Assembly (NCBI GenBank): GCA_030062745.1 | Contig: CP099847.1 | Location: forward strand, 27,390,923-27,454,922 | Direction of reading: 5' to 3' | Length of the DNA stretch: 64,000 bases | DNA from: Capitulum mitella | Lineage: Eukaryota > Arthropoda > Thecostraca > Pollicipedomorpha > Pollicipedidae | Shown here: in pieces, positions 47,879 through 58,969 of the stretch | How positions within the stretch are numbered: the first letter of the stretch is position 1 | Layout of the letters: the number at the start of each line of letters is the position of its first letter | Notes under the pieces: generated by a model | Database searches by the model: none | Seen by the model: the letters and a program-made list of their open reading frames with translations, nothing else | What the model was told of the DNA's origin: nothing | Program-made: the position numbers and the translations under genes

Positions 47879-48971
47879 CACTTGAAGTGGAACAGGTTTT
47901 CGCGCTGACGCGCACTGAAAGGAGGGAGCTCTTTTGTGCCCCACCTTCGATCCCGGAAATGGAAAGGACTAGAGACACAACATTTTTTGTAATAGGGTGG
48001 GGTTATAACGACTTACATTGTGTGCAAATTGCATGGCCCTAGGTTAACATTTTTAGGCTAAATGAGATTAAAACTTCAAATTTGAACACTTACAAGGCGT
48101 GCAGACCCTTTTGTATGGCGTTTCGGACGAAAGACAAAAAGGGGGCGTGATGGAAAGTAGAAACGTGAAATACAATAATATCTATTTATCTGATGTCTTG
48201 AGTGAGAATCTCGGGCTTCGGTCATGTCAAGTCGTTAACTTACGACGTCGTTTAGTGCAGACCAGATTTCGAGCAACACGGGATATTGGTGTAGTTTGGG
48301 TGTAAATAAGGGCACTAAACGCACGGTACATTGGTCACTTTCAGTGTTCGCTGATTTCCGGAAAATCAAATGAAGTCAAGCGAGGTCACTAACCTTGGAT
48401 GAAGTTTTTGGCCCAAAGTCAGTTCTATGTGAACATTTTGCACTAAAGTGATGTCCCATTTTATGATGTCCCCATGAACCCATTTCATACATATGTATCC
48501 ATAAGCATATTAATGCGCAGTGAAGTTTTATTAGGTCTTTTGAATGCATATTTCATAGAAACTGATATGTTGCAAAGCAAATCTGGATGGCGTCACAAAC
48601 TGGTTGACCTTGACCTATGATGACCTTGGCCTTCACTGACCTTGGCTCTTGTCTTGGTACATTTATCATCCTCAGTTTTCCCCAGATGATGTCGACTGAT
48701 ATTGTTCGAACAGTTATCTTAGGCGGAACGCTTGTCCTCTCGAAAAATTCGCATTTGCCTGAGTTAACAGTTATTTTCTTTATGTGTGATTGACTTTAAA
48801 TGTTTCAAACGTTAAAAAAATCTGGCCGATTTTCGATTTCTTTGCGTCAATAGACGATGTAATGAATCCTCATATGTTTGACAAAGCAGAAGGGGCCAGC
48901 TTCGATCAGCTCTCAAAAAACAGATTGGGTGGGCACAAAAGTGCCCCCCCTCATTCCAGTGCGTGTGTTAA
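47875..48971. mobile_element. TTAA-type element, 1.1 kb, second of three in tandem
   Basis: TTAA is present at both edges. The inner ends match as an inverted repeat of about 35 bp: left GCGCACTGAAAGGAGGGAGC followed by TCTTTTGTGCCCC, right (minus strand) ACGCACTGGAATGAGGGGGG followed by CACTTTTGTGCCC. The right end has the palindrome GGGCACAAAAGTGCCC (48931-48946). Four TGACCT half-sites lie at 48605-48642. It is non-coding. Confidence 0.65.
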
Positions 48972-49976
48972 CGTTCGCTGGGCCAGGGGGTGGATGAACA
49001 CACTATCAGGCCTTTTTAAGAGTAGCCAAAAAACGTCATGCATTATTTTTACACCTTATGAAAACTGTTCAAATCAGGACCACCTCAGGTCTCGACCTAG
49101 GGCAGGTCAAGTGAGGCCATGCTGAAAAATAAAACTGGCATAAAATTTTGTGAAACGTGCCGATCGATATGACGGCTGCCACATTGATAGATCATGACAA
49201 ATGGGACTATTCTTTTATCTCGAATGTTTTGGAAATGTGCAGGTCATTGGCCTGACGTCAGCTCAGCTTTCGACCTTTCATATGTTTGGTACTAATATTG
49301 TGGAAATGGCTCGGCGGTTCTGAAGCTTGGATGCACACCATGGTGCTTCCCACGCCATTTGGATGCGTAATTGTTCCTCTTAACCGGTGGCCTGGGGTCA
49401 GGTCGCCTTTCATACCGAATTTGTGGGCCCGTAACCGAGCCCCGTGACCGAGCAGAGGTCTTTGGTTTGCAGGCGGGGAATGCTTATCGGCAGTCATATG
49501 TGATCCGTAAGTACAAATACATAACAAAAACCTTCTTTCCAAGGGCGACCCAATTCAATTTGTCTCAGGTTGACCTGATTTAATCTTTTGAAATGTTGTG
49601 TCTGTTTTCAGTGCTAGCATCCTTTGTATGACCGGCAATGATAAGAACTGACAACCATGGCTTACTCCTACACAGTTTATGCTGCCACAATTCTCTTATT
49701 TTTGGTCGCTGAAGTAAAAATCCTTGCTGTCGAGAAAATAGATTCCCACTAAACGTTGGACTTTGCGTTGAGGCCGTGTCCGCCGTCCGGTACCTGACTG
49801 ATTTACGTTAAAAATGCTTTTCGGCACGGGATTCATGATGTAGAAAGGTTATTACATGATCCGATGTTATAGAAATTTATGCTGTGTCGTGTCTAATCAA
49901 TGGTAATGTGGTAGATGATGCGACAGACACCAGGGACCCCCGACCCCTCAATACAGTAGTGCCTTGACCTAGTTAA
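48968..49976. mobile_element. TTAA-type element, 1.0 kb, third of three in tandem
   Basis: The left end TTAACGTTCGCTGGGCCAGG shares its TTAA with the preceding element. The right end, read on the minus strand, is TTAACTAGGTCAAGGCAC followed by GAGGGGTCGGGGGTCCC. It also contains a TTTTTACACCTT block near 49046, which is shared with the elements at 20290 and 60412. It is less certain than its neighbours, because the two ends are only weakly similar. Confidence 0.4.
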
Positions 49977-50860
49977 CTTTGTTGGACTGTCATATGATAG
50001 CTGCAGGCTTTATATACGTACCAGATACATTTGCGGCGTATTTCATCCAAGGCACCCACTGACACATTCAGATGAGACAAAACTCCTGCACACACAAAAG
50101 GCGGTTTTTGCCTTAATTTCCTGTTCTTGAAATAATCAAATTTGGCCTCAAGCGCCCTCCTTCTGCTCCTCTTAGGTAAATCAGACCTTCTTTTTACTAT
50201 TAGACCTTTCTGGAGCCACGTAGAACCCCGGATACCAAACTTTTCCGCCAAACAAGTCAACTGAGCAATTTGACCTATGACGAACTCTGGTGACATCAAT
50301 ATGGCCGTAAAAAATTAGGTGCTGTCTTCTAGTCTGTCCAAGGGTGAGCATACGATTCCGCCCATTAGCGCCATCAGCTGACTGTCGGCAGAAATGCTTC
50401 TCGCCGATAGGCGAGTGGCTTGGTTGCCAGATGTACGACCCGGAAAATGCTTTCAGATGTGTAGGTAAAAGGTTTCATGCTTGGTCAAAATGCCATCAGA
50501 TCAACACACGTATGAGTGCTCTGAACATTTTTGAAACTGGTTCACGGCATTGGGAACAGCTGAAGGGAGTTTTGCCGCTTAGGATACCCAATGATGCACA
50601 GGTCATGCGTGTTCTCCATTTCACAGAGTCGCAAATGCGACCCAAGCGACCCTCTGCCTATTGGCACTGACAACACGAGACATCGTTCCTCATACTCGTA
50701 CATGAGACGCTACTGAGCGGCGATCCGCACTGTCTCGCTGCAGAGCTGCCACGGGCGGCCGAGACGTGGCAGCGCCACACGCGCGTCACGAACGAGCTGC
50801 GCGGTCCGAGATGTCGGAACGAGCTGGGCCGGCGACGGGCCAGCGTTAGAGGACCCGCGC
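49977..50860. other. Intergenic; repeat fragment then promoter-like GC-rich DNA
   Basis: 50090-50235 is the inverted partner of the repeat at 12640-12775. A 108-codon plus-strand frame (50344-50670) is unrecognised. From 50690 the sequence is CpG-rich and leads into a TATA box. Confidence 0.4.
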
Positions 50861-50900
50861 TATATAACGAGCTGCTGCCCGAACTCACCCGTCTGCCGGT
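50861..50900 (+). promoter_or_regulatory. Candidate TATA promoter
   Basis: TATATAA at 50861-50867 sits in a GC-rich, CpG-rich context (GACCCGCGC upstream). It is followed about 30 bp later by TGCCGGTTCGGTTCTTC, a plausible start region. No downstream coding exon could be assigned, so the transcript it would serve is unknown. The motif is seen; promoter function is inference. Confidence 0.3.
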
Positions 50901-51189
50901 TCGGTTCTTCTGGCGCGCTCAAGCAGAACCAAAGCACTGACGTCGCAACAACCTGAGAATCGGTTTTCATGTGTTCGTGTCTGTGTGCGAGTTGAGTGCT
51001 TTTTCAACACTTGCTGTGGGGTGTTTTATCCCTGCTGTGACAGTGCCTTTTTATGCCATCAGTCTCTTTTTATGATTTGACAAGGTACGAAAGAGCTTCG
51101 AGTTTGGTGTGAAAAGCACCAAATATAAGCTGACACTGAGTTTCAGTCCGAGTACTGCACTGGACGAAGATATGCCGAGAGCAGGGATA

Positions 51190-51545
51190 TTCAACTGCTG
51201 GAGCCCTGAGACGACAGGTGGACGCCAAAGGGTCCTGTTTTGCCGAAAACCAGAGACAGGTGAACAATAGAAAGCTAGACACCAGAGACATACGGAGAGC
51301 TTAGGGTCCCAGGTAGCAGCCCTCATGCAACAGACAGAGAACGCAGATCTATTGCTAGAGACCGGAGACAGATGGAGACAAAAGGTCCTTAAGTGATGAA
51401 CACCAGAGACACGAAGAGAGCAGAAGGTCCTCCAGTGCGGCAGGCCTGGGGCTGCAGGTGGAGAGGAAACCGTCCTCCTGTGAGCCCTGAGGGACAGGTG
51501 TGGACACTAGAGGGTCCTCCAGTGCTGGAGACCGCAGGCAGGTGG
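51190..51545. repeat. Minisatellite, about 42-45-bp units (locus 2)
   Basis: Diverged tandem units with ACCAGAGACA, GGAGAGCAGAAGGTCC and TCCAGTGCTGGAGACC. It is the same family as 45555-45700. The minus strand again reads as ALEDPL-type peptide repeats. Unit boundaries are blurred in the left half. Confidence 0.7.
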
Positions 51546-53940
51546 CCCCACCGCCAGCTGTGTCCCGCAGTCCCTGCACGAAGGTCGTCTCCTGGGCGGG
51601 GCCGGTCCGAAAATCACGAGCCGGCGCAGCTGGGACGACACGAGACGGCGAGCTCGGACCGCCCGCGGCGCCCCCCCCCCCCCGAGAGCCGCAGTCACTT
51701 CCGGCGGTAATCGCCCGGCGCCGGCCGCCGGGGAGCGTGCGGGGCGGCCGCCGGCGCCGCCCGGCCGCTGCCGGTGACACGGGCAGCCTTGGGGCGCCCG
51801 CCGCCCGGCCGCCATTGTTCTGGCCTTTCGCCGGCCTTGCTGGCCGCCGGCGCGCCGGCCGCAAGGCCGCCCGTCGAGAAGTCGGCGCGGCGGCGGCCGG
51901 TGCCTCCCCGCCCCCGCCCCCGCCCTGCAACAGGCGCGCCGCGCTCTGCAGGGCAGGCCCAGCACCGGAGAACAGACGTGAGGAGCCGGGGCTGAACAGC
52001 GGGGCCTGTCGAGGGAGGGCTGCCGCTGGCTGGGCCGCCGGCCGCGCCGCGTGCTGGCGACGGATTCGGCACGTTCTCTGTCCGTTCCCAGTCGAGTGTA
52101 GTGCTGGGGAGTTCGGGACGAGGCGTGCTCATCGTAAAAGGCGTACACTTAAGACAAATGCTTCCCAACGCACCACATTTAGGCCAAACATTTAGACAGA
52201 CAGCTTACAGCACCAACTTCTTTGGTCTGAGATATTCTGCTGACGGTCTTTTCAACGTTTTCTGAGACCTATTGCCTAATCCTCTTTGCCCCCGTGCATC
52301 GAACAATGTGGTTTTGAAAATAGAACGACGTGGAGGAACATCTCAACAACCCAAGCCAAGCGATCTTTGGCACATTGTAACAAAGCAAGCGTGCTATCCG
52401 GTTGATCTCAAAACGATCGCGATATTTTGATATGGAAATTGATAAATCCGTAGAAAACTCTCCGGACCCTGGAAAACGTGCATTGTAGCTGTACGGCAAA
52501 TGCCGTCCTGTCGACGAACGTCTAACCTCATGGGCATCGGAGCAGGGGTGTTTAAATAAGATGTTTGTTTTACGTGAGGACAGATACGAATTCACGCTAG
52601 CTGAAGATGCGAACGATCGTCTTATGGAAAAAATCATACTTGGTGAAATGCTGGCCACAAGTAGGCACCTCTCCGTACGCCGTCATCTTTGAGGGAGAAC
52701 GGATTATTTGCGATGGGAGCATACGAGCGCCGATGACTCGCAGCGATGTTAGTAAGATCAGTGACATGGCATTCAAGGCTGGAACGAGACGGGCACCTAG
52801 TGTGGCGTTGTTTCAAGGCTATACACCCACTGCCGGGTTCAATATGAGCGTGACAAGAACAGGTCTTGGCATCTGCTGTCAATCTGCCGGCGGAATGAAG
52901 GTTCCGCGTACCTGTCGGAAAGACCCATGATGTCGCGTGGTTCATGTTTTGGTGAACAGACTTTGAGAGTGAAGAAATATTCAAGTTGTCAGAGCATCAA
53001 AACGGACATTTCGAATGATTCACGTGGCATTATGCATTTAATTATTTCCACAAAGCGTGCAAATCACTTCCAACACTATCTGGTTTCCTCGACCCAGATC
53101 GAGAAGTAAAACACTGCGCCGGTAAGTGATACTGATGCTCATCAAGGGGGCTTAAGATAACCGACTAAAAACCCACACAACACCCAGCCTTCAAACGTCA
53201 AGCGTCTACATCAAGCGCCGAGCGTTGAGCTATCTGGCAAGATCGCTACGTTCCGCTCCGCCTGCAGCGGAACCTTCACACTAACCCATATGACCCCGCA
53301 AACCGTCACAGACGTCGGCGTCGGCTTGCGTCCAGTCCGTGCTGCAGCCTCCGCCAGGCCGCGTCGTTTTCCCTGTCGACTCTCATTACTCAGGCCTGCC
53401 GTCGCCGTCCACTTCCTGGACACGAGCGTGTCCGATGGCCGATCTCCGGTGTGATCTGATCTGGTCCCCAGCCGGTGACAGCGGACGAAGGGAGACGGAC
53501 GACGACAAGGCACACGGTCAGAGCGCTGGCTGGTGGGGCGAATTCTTGCCTGGGGCTCCGCATGAGGATAGTCCTATACTGTTCTCGGACTTCGTTTAAT
53601 CATACGTTTCGTGTGTTTGCCAAGGTTCGGTTGACTGCTCAGGGAGTCGAAGAGCTATTTCAACAAGGATGGTTTTGTGATAAATAATTTTGCATATCGC
53701 CATTTCAGCTTAAGTGACAATTCTTGAAAGTCTGCGGTCAAAATCGGACGAAAACTCAGGACATTTCCCTTAGGACCCAATGCTTCGAAAACTCATGTCA
53801 CTTGAGATTCCCAGGTAGAGGCTCTGAGATTCCCGCTTACTTAATGACGTAAAAATCGGTCTTTATAGGCTTTCGGGCCTAATGGCATGGTTGTGGAAAC
53901 AAACAGCCTTCTTTATGGTACGAGAAGCTAGGGTTCACCC
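51546..53940. other. CpG-rich patch then mixed sequence; no identified gene
   Basis: 51.6-52.05 kb is a CpG-island-like block with long frames on both strands and no motif. A 66-codon protein-like plus-strand frame lies at about 52495-52692 (CRPVDERLTSWASEQG...MFVLREDRYEFTLAE), without a start or a recognised family. The rest is unassigned. Confidence 0.35.
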
Positions 53941-53964
53941 ATAAAACATAGTTACTAACTTGAG

Positions 53965-53996
53965 ACTCGACGTTTCAGCTATATGTCATCCTCTGA
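53965..53996 (-). repeat. GAAACGTCGAGT motif, locus 1
   Basis: On the minus strand: GAGGATGACATATAGCT followed by GAAACGTCGAGT. It is related to loci at 56017 (+) and 57409 (+). The layout G(A/G)ATG...GAAACGTCG recalls the end sequences of Penelope-like elements. Confidence 0.4.
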
Positions 53997-54104
53997 AGTG
54001 GCACAAAAATTAAGCTACGAGATAAAAAAAAATTATAAACGACTGACGACTAGCGACTGAGTGTTCTGTAAATGACATAACCATGTGCTGGAGTCTGCCA
54101 AAAG

Positions 54105-55220
54105 AATCAGCGCGTTGTTGTTTGGTAAATGTCTGGTGTAAGATGTTAGCCCGAGAACAATCCAAAATCAGTCTGATTTACTAAAATCAATCAATGGTGT
54201 GACGTTTCGGACGTGGGCATGCCATTTTACTAGAATACTCATATTGCGTATCTCCTAAATGGTAGTGCCCCTTTCAGATACGTCATAACTTGATTGAATG
54301 GATTTCCTTGCCTTTTCGTTGGCAGATTTCATCGTTTCTTTTTCCCGTCAGTATTGAGCGTCCGCTATAGTGAACAATGGCTCACCGAACGACCGTTTAT
54401 CTATTTTTTATGATTTTGCATTTAATGAGCAGACTACGTCAGTGGCGAATTGAACGAATGCGAAGACATTCAACACCAAAAATAATGTATGTGTTTGTGG
54501 CATACGATAAAAATCATACCACACCTGGGCCGACATGGATTTTCAGGATCTCAGTCGTGCAATAGTTTTGGTCCTCGGACTCCAACTGCGTACCAAAATA
54601 AGAGAAAGACTTGGGTCCCAAAAATATAGTACCGGCCCTGTGTGGCAATATTCAATATTTCTGAGCATTATTTCATGACATACAGCCGGCAAAATAAAGT
54701 TCCAGGACTGAGGCTTTTCTTATATTTTGGCACAAAGCCGGAGGCCGAGGGCCGAAAATTACTGAAAGACAGGTCCTTAAAAATTATGCCGGCCCAATCA
54801 TGGTACGATTTCTAACGTAAGCCGTAAACACATAGGTACGTTGTGTTATAGTGATGATTGTTTTTGTTTCCGCTCAATGCGTCTCTGATAAAGCCTGCTC
54901 ATTAGATGCAAAGTCATAAAAAATGGATAAGCCATGGCTCGAAATGACATTTTCTCAATGACTGGGGCTTGATATTGACGCAAAAAACAAATGATAAAAT
55001 CTGCCGACGAAATGGCAAGGAAATCCATTCAGTTAAATTATAACGTATCTGGGATGGGCGCTACCATTTAGAAGATACTCAGTATAAATATTCTGGTAAA
55101 ATGAAATGCCCACGGTCCAAAACGCCACACCAGGCTGACTGCGTTGTTGGTCGTTCAATCGGCGGGCCAAAATTTTACACCAGACATTTACCAAGCAGCA
55201 CTTGTTTCCTTTTCCTTTCG
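54105..55220. repeat. Large inverted repeat, arms about 350 bp
   Basis: Left arm 54105-54470 and right arm 54860-55220 are diverged inverted copies. Matching blocks include GGTAAATGTCTGGTGTAA, CTACCATTTAG with GATAC, ATTCT-GTAAAATG and TGGATTTCCTTGCC. The spacer is about 390 bp. A direct duplication (CAGACATTTACCA with GGCGGGCCAAAA) with a period near 83 bp follows at 55153-55290. The element type is unknown. Confidence 0.6.
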
Positions 55221-55429
55221 GCATACTGCGCTTGATTGTTCAGTTGGCGGGCCAAAACTTTACGCCAGACATTTACCACGTTGCACTTGTTAATGCTTTT
55301 GGCATACTCTGGCATATGACAATATTTAACACGTATTGAGGTTTTATTTAGGTGCAATTTTACTAAGAAGTAAGATTGTACCTGATGACGGTAAATGGCT
55401 CTTTGGACCACATTTCCACCATTTTCGCA

Positions 55430-55984
55430 TTTTTGAGGCCATTTTAGATCAGCGATCTAGGTCGACTTCAGATGACCTTTGGCGTCCTTTTTGGCCAAAA
55501 TATGACATGTGAGATATTTCTGGGTGCTAAATTCGAATTTAGAGTCAACATTTACCTTATGAAAGCGTAAAGCAAGGTACATAACACTTGGTGAAATTAT
55601 AGCCGCGTGGTTTAAGTTGAGCTGAAGTATTGATTTAAGCATAAGTACTGAGCCAAGCGTCCCAATTATGTACTTCCTATAACAGTGCTTTGTGCCCTTC
55701 AAAAATGGCCCATATATTTCAGCGTTGTGACCAACGGTTTTCGTGGTGCAAGCAAAACTCTGGCGAGTCGCAGCAAAGTTGACCCTCTTTGACCCCATTT
55801 CACCTTGAAGGTCGCACTCTAAAACACAAAACCTATACACAAGGGAGTGCGTCTAGGGCTACATAAAGCCCCAAAATTTGGCGTCTCTAGCCTTATTAGT
55901 TTTTGAGGCCGGGGGGGTAGGGACTCAGATTGACCACTCCCACCCTAGCGCGTTATACTGAACGGCCAGCCGTGCGAGTGTTAA
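55430..55984 (-). mobile_element. Inverted partial copy of the 46.4-kb TTAA-type element
   Basis: Read on the minus strand, it begins TTAACACTCGCACGGCTGGC, then TATAACGCGCTAGGG, and continues with sequence related to 46378-46900, including the block encoding TQKYLT in both. Only one hairpin-type end was found, so it may be truncated. Alternatively, 46378 and 55984 could be the two ends of one 9.6-kb structure. Confidence 0.55.
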
Positions 55985-56016
55985 TACAACATTTTGTGGC
56001 TTGATTTTCCGTCATT

Positions 56017-56048
56017 CCTGGGGATGGCTTGTGGCTGAAACGTCGAGT
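56017..56048 (+). repeat. GAAACGTCGAGT motif, locus 2
   Basis: CCTGGGGATGGCTTGTGGCT followed by GAAACGTCGAGT. It lies 33 bp outside the TTAA edge at 55984. It is related to 53965 (-) and 57409 (+). Confidence 0.4.
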
Positions 56049-56059
56049 TAAATGTTAAT

Positions 56060-57030
56060 ATGTATGTCTTATGTATAAACACAAACTTCTCTCGGCAGAA
56101 AGAAGATTGTTTACTTCCGACGACATCATGCCTTTCATCACACTAGGGGCCGGGTTGACAAGAGGAGGACGACCTGATTGGTTTCCGAGGACATAAGCTC
56201 CTCTAAGAGGGAGAATACATCGTCCCCGAGGTCGTCCTTCAAGGCCATGGGTCGGAAGTACATGAATGCCCGGAAACGCATGGCTCTGCGTAAATTATAA
56301 AAAAAAAATTCCAGCGTTGTTTGCATTAAAGCTGTTTTTAACATCTAACCTCATACACATGGGTGCGTCCCTGATCGAAGAAACGCCGACGAACGAGTCA
56401 CCCGACAGGCGTACATCTGAATGATCTGGCTGTGATTTTTGGGCCACTCCTGTCATCGCGTTTGATTAACGACATGCTTTAAGGATATTCCGACCAAGCA
56501 CATTCTATCGGATGATGCAATCTACAGGTAAACAGGAGCAGATCCAGACAGGATTCATTAGCGCGTTACTCTTTTGCTATTCTCTATATTCGTTTCAGTT
56601 TTACGTAAAATAAAGACTACCAACATTGCGTCCCTTTTTTGAATGGGCTTGTCAAGTTCAGTCGCCAACAACGGTTTGTTCCAGCCCTGGGGTCTCCCAT
56701 AATGAAGAGAAGTGAGAATTTGGTTCAGTTTTCTGGGTTTAAATCGTCATTTTCACGTGACCTTCAAACACACACATGCGAGAAAACGCGAACTAAGGGG
56801 TTCTTGCACTCTCCACCACAGAAACATATGAAGCGACGAAAGCCAAATCGGAGTTCAACGTGATCTTTGCTGATCTTGGACCATTTTTGTGGCTGCACTC
56901 GGACCTGTGGGACGCAGTGCTACTGATTTCTTGAATATAAGGAAAATCGCATTTTTCTCGCAATAAACGAGAGACGGCAAAAATGTCCCCAATACGTTGA
57001 TTTCGTCGGTTGGTCATTAGGTTATTTATC
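56060..57030. other. Intergenic, no gene seen
   Basis: Mixed-composition sequence with short frames only. I see nothing I can name. Confidence 0.4.
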
Positions 57031-57039
57031 GACGCTGTC

Positions 57040-57174
57040 GACTGGCAGGGTCATTTCGCGTTGCAGCCACTGGCCCCGGTTGTCGCGGGGACGGCGATGC
57101 GTCGATGTTACTCGGACTCGAACCAGGCCTTTCGGCCACAACGCGAGTGTGATAATCACTGCACCACGCCGCCC
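57040..57174 (-). mobile_element. tRNA-derived SINE head (or tRNA pseudogene)
   Basis: The minus strand from 57174 reads GGGCGGCGTGGTGCAGTGAT, with an A-box-like TGGTGCAGTGA. About 45 nt later it has a good B box, GGTTCGAGTCC (57124-57114). The 3' acceptor side does not pair with the 5' end, so it is not a functional tRNA. Unrelated sequence follows to about 57040, as in a SINE body. No second copy was noticed in the window. Confidence 0.6.
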
Positions 57175-58500
57175 TTAATCAGCTGCGACAGGGAGTTAAG
57201 ACGTGATGGAAGGTGTTTTGTCTGATTGCAAATGTCATCATAGCCATGCGTTTTTTAGGCGGTTTGATGTTACGTGGCGTGACAGGATTTAAATTGGAAA
57301 TAATCGCATATGATTTATTAAAAGTAACGGCCTCAGTTGGCTCATGGACTTTTATCATTCTTAGGAAATAAAAACGCCATCTTTACACCGGGAACATTGT
57401 TAAGGAAACTCCAGAATATGGTGGAGTACCGAAACGTCGAGTCGTGGGTTTATTCATATTTTTACGTACAACAGCAGCCTTCCCCGGCCAAAAGGGATTT
57501 TTAAATTCATAGTCGAAAGTCGGTTTCTAATATGGGATGCCGTTATTCGTTGAATAAGATAGTAATTGTTTGAACGACAATTACTTTTCAAACAACTTAT
57601 CACTTAAATGAAATACAGATACTAGATATGAAGAAATCTAGGATGCAGTTGTAAAATATGTAGTACAAGATTCCAGAACTCAAAATTGTCGTGCTGCATC
57701 ACCAAAGCTTATCATTTTAGTATGATTACCGACTCCGTGGGAAATTTTCGCAAAAAACATGCGCTCTTATTTATGGGGGCGCACCGGGTTTTGAAGTGAA
57801 GTCTGAACTACCTTTGCGTTGCGACGAGGGATCTCGTTGATCAATACAGAATGACATCTTTTGCCTTTTGTCCCGTGCTGAGCAGCACCATGGTGCTAAA
57901 AGAGTTTGGGACACATCATCTCAAACTCAAACTAAGAAAGTGCTAAGAAACACAATAAAAACACTTGCTTCTCTGTTATTAGTCTCCGCCTTAACCGTAT
58001 AAAATCAGAGCATATTTTTCTTTCCAACCAGTGCCGTAGCTCGTCAGTAAAACAGAGCCTCGTCATATTGATCCTCCGCCGCTATAATGGGCCAATAAAA
58101 ATAATGAGCCTTTGTTTCCTGGCCAAGCCTGTATTATGATTTATGATGTACTCTGCAAAGTTCAGGATGAACACCGCGGCGGAAGAGACATTCGATCATT
58201 TCGTGTACCAAAAAAAATGTCCATAACTACCAGTTCAGTGACGGACGTCCGACAGCTTTGAGCTTACTGCATTTCACTAAGTATCCGAGCTCCTGAGTGT
58301 CATCGACCTTCTGCCCCGTTCTACCAGATAAGGCACGCCTGCCTCTCTGGGGTACAAGTAGCTGCATAACGGTGAATAAGTGAACCATAGCTTTATAATT
58401 TGACCGGTAGGGGTCAGCGCTGATACTATGTGTGGATGATGCTTGATGGTTTGTATGGTTTTGCCGCACATGGGTACGCACGTCATGCACAGATACGTTG
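57175..58500. other. Intergenic AT-rich region
   Basis: No gene seen. It contains the third GAAACGTCGAGT motif at 57431-57442, preceded by CCAGAATATGGTGGAGTACC. Confidence 0.4.
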
Positions 58501-58505
58501 ACACA

Positions 58506-58506
<1 letters not shown>

Positions 58507-58598
<92 letters not shown>

Positions 58599-58604
58599 TA
58601 TATT
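58507..58604. repeat. (AT)n microsatellite, about 95 bp
   Basis: A nearly pure AT dinucleotide tract with one phase slip near 58590, directly visible. Confidence 0.97.
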
Positions 58605-58704
58605 CGCATCAAACACAAACGTAGGTCACGTGACGGTAATCCATGAGTGTTTTACGACGTATATCTCTGAACCAAAGTGTATTTTTGAAGCACCGCGGGT
58701 AGAT

Positions 58705-58800
58705 TTAACCTTACCTTCATGTGGTGGATTTCGCTTGAAATCCATGCGGGGGGGGGCAGCTCCCTCCCCTCGCCCCGCCCCAGGTGTTCCCCTCGACATG
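58705..58800. repeat. TTAA plus GC-rich hairpin end-like sequence
   Basis: TTAACCTTACC (from 58705), then a small palindrome GGATTTCGCTTGAAATCC, then a nine-nt G run and GGGGCAGCTCCC. This resembles the terminal organisation of the TTAA-type elements. The partner end was not found. Confidence 0.3.
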
Positions 58801-58969
58801 ACCGATTTCGGCAAAAAACGCAAATTGAGCAAACTTCATCCTTGTAAAGGTAGCAAAAGCGTCCATGGCGCCTTCAGGAGAGCGAAAAAGGGGGTGAGCG
58901 GCTGATCTGCGTCGCCCGGCGAACGGCGCTCAAAGCACAGACGAAAGAAAACATTAGGGGGGATGAGGC

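Noticed and set aside
58227-58905. Open frames with long IYIYIY tracts
   Set aside because: They are produced by the (AT)n microsatellite.
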